Assembly: GCA_041654915.1 (NCBI GenBank)
Contig: JBAZCO010000074.1
Span: forward strand, 1-8,923
DNA from: JBAZCO01 sp041654915
GTDB taxonomy: Bacteria > Bacillota > Clostridia > Christensenellales > DTU072
Direction of reading: 5' to 3'
Length of the DNA: 8,923 nucleotides
The notes beneath the pieces were generated by a model. It was given only the letters and a program-made list of their open reading frames with translations, was not told the origin of the DNA and searched no databases. This document shows positions 1-6,193 of this stretch, one piece after another (within the stretch, counting starts at the first letter, position 1; every line of letters starts with the position of its first letter). A program made the position numbers and the translations under genes.

Positions 1-97
1 TGATTAATGAGAAATCGACATCATCATTAGTAATACCACAACCAGCAAGACTAAAAATACTAACTAAAAGAATAAATAACATGTAAATTTTTTTCAT
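1..97 (-). CDS. Lipoprotein, N-terminal 32 codons only (runs off left edge)
   Basis: The minus strand opens with ATG at 97-95 and reads without a stop to the window edge. The start is MKKIYMLFILLVSIFSLAGC, a classic lipoprotein signal: lysines at 2-3, a hydrophobic core at 4-16 and lipobox L17-A18-G19-C20. Cleavage before Cys20 would leave a lipid-anchored protein on the outer face of the membrane. After the cysteine only GITNDDVDFSLI is visible, so no function can be given. The start is supported by a strong AAGGAGA ribosome binding site about six bases upstream and by a promoter at 128-156. It is the last gene seen in the A+T-rich minus-strand block and reads the same way as the truncated hsdR, from which it is separated by about 250 non-coding bases. 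Confidence 0.8.
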   Translation of the reverse strand, partial: MKKIYMLFILLVSIFSLAGCGITNDDVDFSLI

Positions 98-127
98 TTA
101 AATCTCCTTCCTTAATTTATTAATCTA

Positions 128-156
128 AGTATAACTCATCATCATAGAAAAGTCTA
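128..156 (-). promoter_or_regulatory. Sigma-A-type promoter for the left-edge lipoprotein gene
   Basis: On the minus strand a -35 box TAGACT (156-151) and a -10 box TATACT (133-128) are separated by exactly 17 bases. Transcription would start near 121, leaving a short leader that contains the AAGGAGA ribosome binding site (about 103-111). The -35 box is part of the 16-bp direct repeat described at 151-289, so the repeat copy itself supplies a promoter element. Confidence 0.5.
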
Positions 157-289
157 TATCAACTTAAAAATTTCTTTTCTGATTTTCAAAAAATCTGCCT
201 TCCATTTTTTAATTGCCCACCCATGCGGTACCCTCAAGCTAAAGTTTATCACAGAGAGGGGGGGACAAGAAATAGTCTATATCAAGTTA
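151..289. repeat. Possible MITE-like or IS-relic element between 16-bp direct repeats
   Basis: The 250 bases between the lipoprotein and truncated hsdR hold no convincing gene, but they show structure. AGTCTATATCAACTTA (151-166) recurs as AGTCTATATCAAGTTA (274-289), 15 of 16 bases alike and 123 bp apart. Just inside these lie inverted ends: ATTTCTTTTC (170-179) matches the complement of GACAAGAAAT (264-273) at 9 of 10 positions. Direct repeats outside inverted ends are the architecture of a small non-autonomous transposon with a target duplication. On the minus strand the interior is also open for about 40 codons between two TAG stops, each within a repeat copy. Its reading includes the string VPHGWAIKKWKADFLK, which might be a decayed transposase or other coding fragment. 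The A+T-rich surroundings make chance similarity possible. Confidence 0.35.
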
Positions 290-347
290 GTATATTGATT
301 TTAACGAAAGATTTATATAAATATTATAATTTGTTCACTTAACGATT

Positions 348-1166
348 TTAGGAGAGTATGACATCTACGCAATATCTAGAATTAGATGTCTTTGTATAAG
401 GAGTAGCAATTTCCTTAACTTGACAATTGAAGTCAGATAAAATTTTCCTTTCCACATTTGTATCAATTTCATTATATTGGTACAAAGCATTATAAGGAGC
501 AATAGTTAATCCACGAGGATTCTCTTCTCTAAATACACTAAAAAAAGAATCTTTCTTTGATGCAGTACAATAAAAAGCACCTTGAATTGGAACGATTCCT
601 CCATCTGAATTATATTCCATGTTGTTTGAAAATATCATCAATTGAGTAATGTTAATAAATCTTCTAAATTTCTTGTTAGGAAATCTAATATCATTCATTC
701 TCTTACTTTCAGCAACAATGCCGCCTTTGTTGTTAGGCTTTTTAACTTCAACAAAAGCAAGCGGCAACCCATTAATAAATAAAGTTATATCAGGCCTGAA
801 TTCATCCTCACCGTTCTTGCATGTAAACTCTGCAGTAAAATGAAAAATATTATTATTAATATTATCAAAATCAATAAGTTTGACTGGTGATACACTTTGA
901 AGTCTTTTGAAAAAACTTCTTCCTAAATCATCATTATCTAATTCTTGTCTTCTTTCTCTTAATACTTGTTCAGAATTTCCTTCAAGTCCTAGATTTAGCT
1001 TTGCAAATTGACTTTTGAAAACATCAATAAGAATATTTGTGTCTGGATCATATACTATGCCAGCTTGCTCTTCAGAAATCTTACCAAAATATTTATAACC
1101 AAGCCTACACAAATGAACCATCGCTGGCATTTGAACTCTTGTTGCTTCATTAAATCCAACTGACAT
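348..1166 (-). pseudogene. hsdR: Truncated type I restriction endonuclease subunit R (N-terminal nuclease part)
   Basis: This 272-residue product corresponds to the N-terminal domain of HsdR, the subunit that translocates and cuts DNA in type I restriction complexes. Full-length family members are roughly 1000 residues. The PD-(D/E)xK nuclease core is readable: FRPDITLF with Asp126, then LAFVEVKK with Glu140 and Lys142, followed by the conserved NITQLMIFSNNMEY stretch with Gln175. Homology-like sequence continues through a recognisable LSDFNCQV segment (243-250) and stops after SNSRYCVDVILS. No helicase (DEAD) motor and no C-terminal helical domain follow; downstream bases are A+T-rich and stop-laden. 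The start at 1166 fits the family and has a GGGGG ribosome binding site nine bases away inside the end of the HTH gene, four bases upstream. No hsdM or hsdS is visible. Without its motor it cannot work as a normal HsdR, so it is probably a decayed remnant; expression of the fragment is not excluded. Confidence 0.85.
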
Positions 1167-1170
1167 ATTA

Positions 1171-1362
1171 TTATTCCCCCACTTCTATTCCATGTTTTTC
1201 AAAATACGGTTGTAGTTTTCGTTTTACTTTGGTCGTTGGCTCATATTTACCACTTTCCCAACGATTAACAGTCCCAAATGTCACATTAAATAATGCTGCG
1301 AATTCAGTCTGAGTTAATATCATTTTAGTCCTTAGTTTTTTTATCGCTTCGGAATATGTCAT
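1171..1362 (-). CDS. Small XRE-family helix-turn-helix regulator
   Basis: A 63-residue protein that is almost entirely one Cro/C1-type helix-turn-helix domain. The second helix is LTQTEFAALF (16-25) and the recognition helix is in TFGTVNRWESG (28-38), followed by the family-typical EPTTKVKRKL (41-50). It should bind DNA as a dimer. The start at 1362 has a GGAGG ribosome binding site (1377-1373) ten bases upstream, and a near-consensus promoter lies just beyond. Its stop is four bases before the hsdR start, so the two are co-transcribed. Small HTH proteins of this sort often accompany restriction-modification genes, and control of the adjacent promoter is the likeliest role; the target is not shown by the sequence. 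It appears intact although its partner gene is truncated. Confidence 0.85.
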   Translation of the reverse strand: MTYSEAIKKLRTKMILTQTEFAALFNVTFGTVNRWESGKYEPTTKVKRKLQPYFEKHGIEVGE

Positions 1363-1396
1363 AGGTTATAAACCTCCAATAATCAACTATGCGACA

Positions 1397-1425
1397 ATTA
1401 TATCACTTTTTTATCAATTTTACAA
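1397..1425 (-). promoter_or_regulatory. Promoter of the HTH-hsdR unit
   Basis: The minus strand carries -35 TTGTAA (1425-1420), a 17-base spacer and a perfect -10 TATAAT (1402-1397). Initiation near 1390 gives a leader of about 28 bases containing the GGAGG site. A 9-bp palindrome CAACTGTTG (1423-1431) overlaps the -35 box and is a candidate operator for the HTH protein; that link is inference. Confidence 0.75.
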
Positions 1426-1476
1426 CTGTTGAGCAATATTTACACAAATAATTTCGTAATATTATGTTATTTATAT

Positions 1477-1533
1477 AAAAAGCCTTTCAGTAGAGAAAAA
1501 GCCTTTTAGTAGGGAAAAAGCCTTTTGGTAGAA
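1477..1533. repeat. Three tandem 19-bp repeats
   Basis: Three consecutive 19-base units begin at 1477, 1496 and 1515 and read AAAAAGCCTTTCAGTAGAG, AAAAAGCCTTTTAGTAGGG and AAAAAGCCTTTTGGTAGAA. The first eleven bases are identical in all three. The array lies about 50 bases upstream of the HTH-hsdR promoter and just past the terminator region of ssrA. It could be a set of protein-binding sites or simple slippage expansion. It is not CRISPR: there are no spacers and the units are too short. Confidence 0.8.
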
Positions 1534-1541
1534 ATGAGCAA

Positions 1542-1592
1542 AATAAAAAGGCCTAGAAAATCATCTAAAATGGACAACTTCTAAGCCTTATT
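1542..1592 (-). terminator. Long imperfect hairpin, possible second terminator downstream of ssrA
   Basis: Arm 1542-1558 (ending GGCCTAGAA) pairs with arm 1579-1592 (beginning TTCTAAGCC) over about 13 base pairs, with one mismatch and a three-base bulge, around a 20-base loop. Read on the minus strand the second arm runs into TTTTTATTTTG, as an intrinsic terminator would. The long loop is atypical, so it may instead be the end of a lost mobile element. Otherwise, from about 1440 to 1640, I see only this hairpin and the 19-bp repeats. Confidence 0.35.
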
Positions 1593-1638
1593 CTGTTAAT
1601 TTGCTTCTGGCGGAAAGGAAATATCTCCCTATTTGCCT

Positions 1639-1672
1639 AAAAAAACAAAAAGGTATGACTTGTATCATACCT
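1639..1672 (-). terminator. Intrinsic terminator of ssrA
   Basis: AGGTATGA (1651-1658) and TCATACCT (1665-1672) form a perfect 8-bp stem with a six-base loop. On the minus strand the stem is followed by TTTTGTTTTTTT (1650-1639). It starts only about 12 bases past the mature 3' CCA end of the tmRNA, which is the expected place. Confidence 0.8.
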
Positions 1673-1684
1673 ATCGTTGTAATA

Positions 1685-2032
1685 TGGTGGAGGTGAGGGG
1701 AGTTGAACCCCTGTCCTTGCAGATTACCAAGAAGTTTTCTACACGCTTAGCCTAGTCTTTTTTTATCTTGCCTCACAAGGAGCGACAGGCAGACCCTTGT
1801 TTGGCACAGTTCCTAATCCCGTTCGTTGCTCGGAACAAGTGCAACGCTCGTTTCCCTGCTAAACCACGCCAGATTGCTACCCGCAGGTTGTAGGTCTGAC
1901 GGCCGCTTTAAGCAGCGGCTAGCTCAAAATTATTATTTTCAGCTTTTATTTTTTTGTCCCGTTTTTACGAAGTCGGGGTTTCGGCGTGCTTACCGCTCCA
2001 TAATTCACACAAGTCGAATCCAAAACACCCCC
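1685..2032 (-). ncRNA. ssrA: Transfer-messenger RNA (tmRNA), complete
   Basis: tmRNA frees stalled ribosomes by acting as an alanyl-tRNA and then as a short mRNA that adds a degradation tag. The 348-base minus-strand gene has all the marks. The 5' end GGGGGTG (2032-2026) pairs with CACCTCC ahead of the encoded ACCA at the 3' end (seven pairs, one G-U). Near the 5' end is the typical TGGATTCGAC. The 3' T arm is AGGGG-TTCAACT-CCCCT. The tag frame, from a GCT at 1943-1941 to TAA at 1910-1908, reads AENNNFELAAA; the resume codon is chosen by analogy. It is a one-piece, non-permuted molecule. A terminator follows at 1639-1672, and a perfect inverted repeat straddles the 5' end. The open frame seen on the opposite strand (1826-2275) is a by-product of this RNA gene. 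Confidence 0.97.
1908..1943 (-). other. tmRNA tag-peptide reading frame
   Basis: Codons GCT GAA AAT AAT AAT TTT GAG CTA GCC GCT GCT TAA encode AENNNFELAAA plus stop. The hydrophobic Ala-rich end is what ClpXP-type proteases recognise. Many bacterial tags end in ALAA, and here the end is ELAAA. The stop lies in the loop-side part of a GC-rich stem (GCCGCTGCTTAAAGCGGC), as in other tmRNAs. Confidence 0.8.
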
Positions 2033-2041
2033 GTGTTTTGG
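2020..2041. repeat. Perfect 9-bp inverted repeat across the tmRNA 5' processing site
   Basis: CCAAAACAC (2020-2028), CCCC, GTGTTTTGG (2033-2041). In the minus-strand precursor the last nine leader bases can pair with mature tmRNA positions 5-13, leaving four of the first five G residues as the loop. This would compete with the acceptor stem, whose 5' strand is the first seven mature bases. Confidence 0.75.
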
Positions 2042-2082
2042 TGTCTTTTGCGCCAACTATTTAAGCTACAATTAGCTATTAC

Positions 2083-2111
2083 ATTATATCACCATTTTTT
2101 ATTTTTTTCTA
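2083..2111 (-). promoter_or_regulatory. Probable ssrA promoter
   Basis: The minus strand shows a perfect -10 TATAAT (2088-2083), and 17 bases further upstream a weak -35 TAGAAA (2111-2106). Initiation near 2076 would give a precursor leader of about 45 bases before the mature 5' end. It is the only good -10 box in the right place; the -35 matches consensus at four of six positions. Confidence 0.55.
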
Positions 2112-2200
2112 CTATTTCTATAATTTATTTGCATCTTTTTAGCAATTCCTACTATTTAGACATCAATTGCACATCCGAAGGGCGGCTTTTATTATTAGTA

Positions 2201-2229
2201 TTGACTAAACTCCTTGAGATTGTTATAAT
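2201..2229 (+). promoter_or_regulatory. Strong promoter of the fucosidase-transporter operon
   Basis: TTGACT (2201-2206), exactly 17 bases, then a perfect TATAAT (2224-2229). Transcription should start near 2236 and give a leader of about 43 bases. The ribosome binding site is a modest AGGA (2269-2272), six bases before the ATG at 2279. No clear operator palindrome or catabolite-repression (cre) site was found next to it. Confidence 0.85.
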
Positions 2230-2278
2230 CATAGAAGATAGATTTGGGGTTTTGTCGCCCTGTTTTTTAGGATAGTTT

Positions 2279-3805
2279 ATGGATGCATTACAATTATATA
2301 CCTCAATTGTTCCGTCTAAAAGACAGTTGCAACTACAAGAATTGGGGTTTTACGCTTTTTTTCATTTTGGGCTTAATACCTTCGCCAATAGGGAGTGGGG
2401 CGACGGCAGGGACTTGCCATCAATTTTTAATCCACAAAAGCTTGACACCGACCAATGGGTGCGTGCCGTAAAGGCAGCGGGAATGGGGGCGGTGATATTA
2501 ACCGCAAAACACCACGACGGGTTTTGCTTGTGGCAAACTGCAACCACGGACTATTCTATAAAACACTCACCTTATAAAGACGGTAAGGGAGATATTGTTA
2601 AAGAACTAAGTTTGAGCTGCAAAAAATACGGCTTGAAAATGGGCTTGTACCTCTCGCCTTGGGACAGAAACAGCAAGCACTATGCAACAGAAAGATACAA
2701 CGATTTTTATATAGAGCAACTTACCGAACTACTTACCAACTATGGAGATATATTTGCCATTTGGCTAGACGGTGCTTGTGGCTCATACCTTGACGGAAAG
2801 CCTGCCCAAGAATACGACTTCGAGAGAATATACAAAACTATAAGGGAACTGCAACCAAACTGCCTTATTGCCAACTGTGGTCCTGATGTCCGTTGGGTGG
2901 GAAACGAAGGTGGGGTCACCCGAGAGTCTGAATTTAATGTTGTGCCTAAAGCCTTGTTTACCCCAGAGAGCGTTGCGGAAAAGTCGCAAAAAAGCGAAGA
3001 CGAATCTATGGCGCTAAAAAAAGCATTAAGTCACATAACAGAGGATTTGGGTAGCCGAAAAGCTTTAGAGGGATACTTAGAGTTAATTTGGTATCCTGCC
3101 GAGGCAGATGTATCTATTCGCCCGAGTTGGTTTTACCACAAGCGAGAGGACAAACGGGTAAAGAGCGTAGATACATTGATGCGCTTATATTTTAATACGG
3201 TTGGCGGCAACTGCTTGTTACTACTCAATATTCCTCCCAATAAAGACGGGCTGATTGCGCCGCCGGACGAAAGAGTGTTAAAAGCATTGGGGGATAGGCT
3301 AAAAAGTGTGTTTTCAAAAGAAGTATCTATTGCAAATATGCTTGCCCCGCCGCCCAAAGCAGGGTTTGAATATATAGATAAAGCCAATCATAAAAGCTAC
3401 TCGCCTAGCTCTTGCGACAAAGATTATAAAATTGAACTGTCCTTTTTAGAACCTCACCTTATTGACAAGCTGGTAATCAAAGAGGATACAAAATATTCCC
3501 AAAGAATTGAGCGCTTTTCTCTATACACTAAAAAAGATGAAAAACACATCAAGCTTTATAGCGGCACTACCGTTGGCTTTGGTAAATTTTGTGTGTTTCG
3601 CCCCACCCTTTGTAATAATCTTATCCTAGTAATAGAGGAATGCAGGCTAGAGCCGTACTTATCCGAACTTTCCGCCTACGAAAGCGACGGTTACAAGTTC
3701 AAGCGTGACCCTATGATAAAGATAAAAAAAGCTTGGCACGCTTATTGGAACATTAAGTACACTAAGCGCCAATTAGTTAAGAATAAGGATGCGGCAAAAG
3801 ATTAA
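2279..3805 (+). CDS. GH29 alpha-L-fucosidase, cytoplasmic
   Basis: Glycoside hydrolase family 29 enzymes release terminal alpha-L-fucose from glycans with retention of configuration. The 508-residue protein shows the family barrel: GFYAFFHFGLNTF (23-35), the LTAKHHDGFCLW motif (74-85), and IWLDGACG (161-168) with Asp164 as the expected nucleophile. The downstream RWVGNEGG (205-212) carries Glu210, my best candidate for the acid/base by spacing to characterised GH29-B enzymes. WYPAEADVSIRPSWFYH (271-287) and LLLLNIPPNKDG (313-324) complete the pattern. This points to subfamily B, which tends to act on alpha-1,3/1,4-linked fucose. Residues from about 350 to 470 resemble the C-terminal beta-sandwich of such enzymes, and a lysine-rich tail of about 35 residues follows. 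There is no signal peptide, so it acts on imported sugars. It is first in its operon, 48 bases before the symporter gene. Confidence 0.92.
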   Translation: MDALQLYTSIVPSKRQLQLQELGFYAFFHFGLNTFANREWGDGRDLPSIFNPQKLDTDQWVRAVKAAGMGAVILTAKHHDGFCLWQTATTDYSIKHSPYKDGKGDIVKELSLSCKKYGLKMGLYLSPWDRNSKHYATERYNDFYIEQLTELLTNYGDIFAIWLDGACGSYLDGKPAQEYDFERIYKTIRELQPNCLIANCGPDVRWVGNEGGVTRESEFNVVPKALFTPESVAEKSQKSEDESMALKKALSHITEDLGSRKALEGYLELIWYPAEADVSIRPSWFYHKREDKRVKSVDTLMRLYFNTVGGNCLLLLNIPPNKDGLIAPPDERVLKALGDRLKSVFSKEVSIANMLAPPPKAGFEYIDKANHKSYSPSSCDKDYKIELSFLEPHLIDKLVIKEDTKYSQRIERFSLYTKKDEKHIKLYSGTTVGFGKFCVFRPTLCNNLILVIEECRLEPYLSELSAYESDGYKFKRDPMIKIKKAWHAYWNIKYTKRQLVKNKDAAKD

Positions 3806-3853
3806 AACAAAACTTCAAAGAGCAAACAACAAATAACTACTACGGAGAACAAG

Positions 3854-6193
3854 ATGTCCCAGTCAAACAATGGGTTGGAAAACGCAAGTTTAGCAGATAC
3901 CGTCAAGGCGCAGCGTGGCGGAATTTTTAATAAACTTGCCCATATGATAAAAGCAATATATATTGATGTCACCTCACATTGGTTAAAGCCCGCTAAAGGC
4001 AATTATGTTTCTTACAAGGAGATAGCCGCATATAGCTTAGGCGGATTTGGGCAACAGCTTATCTTACCTTTTCTAGCATATTTTTCTCTATCCGCTACTA
4101 GCACCTTGCTTGGCGCAACCATAGGGTTGCAACCCGTGCATTTGCAGTTAATGCTAATGATACAACAGGTATTTGGCTTGTTGTTTTCAATCGTTAGAGG
4201 GCAATTGGTGGATAACACCCGTTCTAAGTACGGGCGATTCCGCCCCTACATAGGACTTATGGGTTTTCCCATTGTGTTCATTGCGATAATTTTTGTGTTT
4301 TTGCCATTTGAGCAATTGGGCTATACAACAAAGCTCATACTTGCCTTTGTTTTTTCTACCCTATGTGTATATCCTTCAGGCGCTCTTGCTCCCTTATATT
4401 TTGATTCATATAACGAACTTAGAACGGTGATTTCTCCCAACTCCAAAGAAAGGGGAAAGGTTATCGCCATAAGTGCAATAGCCTATTCGCTTGCGCCCAC
4501 TATTTATTATAGTGCGATACCCCTTTTGAGTAATTTTACAGGCGGGCTAACCAACATTGCCACCTATAAGTGGGTAGTTGTTCCCTTTGCCTTGGTGGGT
4601 GTAGTGTTCGGGCTGTTTGCCGCAATAGGCACAAAAGAGCGCATAATTGTACCTAAAACTTATGTGCCAAAGGTTAACTTGGTAACGGGTATAAAGGATA
4701 TTTATAAAAATAAATATTGGGTACTTCGTACTGTTTCTACATTACTAACTTTCTTGAGAACGGCAAATATTTTCATTTTGACTTGGATGTTTATTTATGA
4801 TTTGCAGGATATGGTGCTTATGGGAATTCTCAACCCTGTGCTAGGCACTGCCTCGGGATTAGCAATGTTTCTCTCGCCACTGCTCTTAAACAAGTTGGGC
4901 AGCCAAAAAGCATATATTTTAAAGGAATTTTTGCCGATAATATTTTCTGTTTTTGTGCTATTATTCTTGAAAAACTTTGTGCTTTTCTTTATATTTTATT
5001 ACTTAAATACATTTGTGCTTGCCTTTAATGTGATTATCGACCCGGTTATTCACGGCGAAATTAAAGACTATCAACAATATATAAGCGGCAAGCGTATGGA
5101 CTTCACTTTGGGGACTGCCGGCTCACTGTTTTTGCCAATCACGCTTGCTTCGGGGCTACTCATACCCTTTATATACGAGTCGCAGGGAATAACAAAAAAT
5201 TATGACATCCTTTACGACCCAATGGTGAGAGAGCAAATATTTTATATTGTCGCATCCGTGTCTATATTAGGCTCTATCCTTGCATTTATCCCGATAATTT
5301 TTTACAATTTAACCAAGGGCAAATACGACAATATTGTCAAAGTGCTTAAATTGCGGGCGATGTTTGAAGACTATATAAACGGCGACCTTTCCCCCGAATC
5401 GGTAAAGAACGGTGTGGAGATAGTGAGAGAGGCAAAAACTTATGCGGCAATGCCAATGGCAGACCTAAAAACGCTTAAACGGGAGGTTCTATTTGCTAAA
5501 AAGGGAGAGCGCAAAGCTGCGTTTAAGGAATATATTGAAAACCGCAATCTTAGCGAACAAATTGAAGGCTCTCATATTTTGATAGATGAGTTGCATAAAT
5601 ACGATTCTCCCCAGATGATAGCAAACGCTAATATTGCCGAGCGGATAGTTTTGATAGGTTTAAACAATGAAACCTCCATAGACATAGGCGGCTTTTTAAT
5701 AGAGGCGCAAGCTTTACCTGCGCATACGGCAAAGGAAAAATCTTACCGCAAAAAGCGCATAGCTCAAGCAAAGGCATTAATAAAGATGCACGAAAGTATT
5801 GCAAAATATCCTCATGGTTTGGCAGAGGCAGACTACACCAGGCTTGACACCCTCAACAATACAGAGGCGCAAACAGCGGCGGAAAAAAAGGAAAAACGCA
5901 AAAAAATTAACGCTCTTTACAAAGAATTTGCGAGATATGACAAGTTGGTAGCGGTTTATCTTGATGCAAAGAAGTTTTTAAATATGCGAGTCGCCTACTC
6001 TCGCTTTGATGAGATTGCAGACGGATATGATGATGCGTGCAAGGCATACGCAACGCTCAAAGCCCAAGAGGAGGAGCAGGATAGATTGCAAAAGGAGCAG
6101 CAAAAAGCGGAGATTGAGAGGTTAAAGCGGGAAAAGTTAGCAAGAAAAAAACACAAAAAACCGACTATTGGTAGGGAGAATGATAAAAAATGA
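3854..6193 (+). CDS. GPH/MFS-type sugar symporter with a ~290-residue C-terminal cytoplasmic extension
   Basis: The N-terminal 490 residues form a multi-spanning transporter of the glycoside-pentoside-hexuronide cation symporter group (MFS_2). An N-terminal tail of about 50 residues precedes the first helix (YKEIAAYSLGGFGQQLILPF). The loop motif VDNTRSKYGRFRPYI (119-133) is the diagnostic D-x-x-R-S-K-x-G-R-x-R-P signature. Such proteins usually have 450-500 residues and import glycosides with Na+ or H+. Here 779 residues are encoded: after the last helix (ending near 487) comes a charged, mostly helical region with many Lys, Glu and Ala residues, and a final coiled-coil-like tail (735-779) rich in E, Q, K and R. 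I recognise no known domain in this part. The start has GGAGA (3844-3848) at proper spacing. It lies downstream of the fucosidase and its last bases overlap the next gene (ATGA), so it probably imports that enzyme's fucosylated substrate; the exact sugar is unknown. Confidence 0.85.
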   Translation: MSQSNNGLENASLADTVKAQRGGIFNKLAHMIKAIYIDVTSHWLKPAKGNYVSYKEIAAYSLGGFGQQLILPFLAYFSLSATSTLLGATIGLQPVHLQLMLMIQQVFGLLFSIVRGQLVDNTRSKYGRFRPYIGLMGFPIVFIAIIFVFLPFEQLGYTTKLILAFVFSTLCVYPSGALAPLYFDSYNELRTVISPNSKERGKVIAISAIAYSLAPTIYYSAIPLLSNFTGGLTNIATYKWVVVPFALVGVVFGLFAAIGTKERIIVPKTYVPKVNLVTGIKDIYKNKYWVLRTVSTLLTFLRTANIFILTWMFIYDLQDMVLMGILNPVLGTASGLAMFLSPLLLNKLGSQKAYILKEFLPIIFSVFVLLFLKNFVLFFIFYYLNTFVLAFNVIIDPVIHGEIKDYQQYISGKRMDFTLGTAGSLFLPITLASGLLIPFIYESQGITKNYDILYDPMVREQIFYIVASVSILGSILAFIPIIFYNLTKGKYDNIVKVLKLRAMFEDYINGDLSPESVKNGVEIVREAKTYAAMPMADLKTLKREVLFAKKGERKAAFKEYIENRNLSEQIEGSHILIDELHKYDSPQMIANANIAERIVLIGLNNETSIDIGGFLIEAQALPAHTAKEKSYRKKRIAQAKALIKMHESIAKYPHGLAEADYTRLDTLNNTEAQTAAEKKEKRKKINALYKEFARYDKLVAVYLDAKKFLNMRVAYSRFDEIADGYDDACKAYATLKAQEEEQDRLQKEQQKAEIERLKREKLARKKHKKPTIGRENDKK

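Noticed and set aside
649..843. 64-residue plus-strand open frame
   Set aside because: It is antisense within the hsdR nuclease domain, whose catalytic motifs are clearly encoded on the minus strand.
1477..1533. CRISPR array
   Set aside because: Units are only 19 bp, directly abutting, without spacers, and there are no cas genes.
1..1680. A second copy of the ssrA 3' end as an island attachment site
   Set aside because: I looked for the GGTGGAGGTGAGGGG stretch elsewhere in the window and found none; any left boundary must lie outside.
2109..2157. CTACTATTT direct repeat 40 bp apart in the divergent promoter region
   Set aside because: Nine-base match in A+T-rich sequence with no further symmetry; chance is a sufficient explanation.
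1826..2275. 149-residue open frame on the plus strand
   Set aside because: It runs antisense through ssrA and across both promoters, has no ribosome binding site and reads as low-complexity Phe/Leu/Ile sequence; it is a shadow of the RNA gene and A+T-rich spacer.
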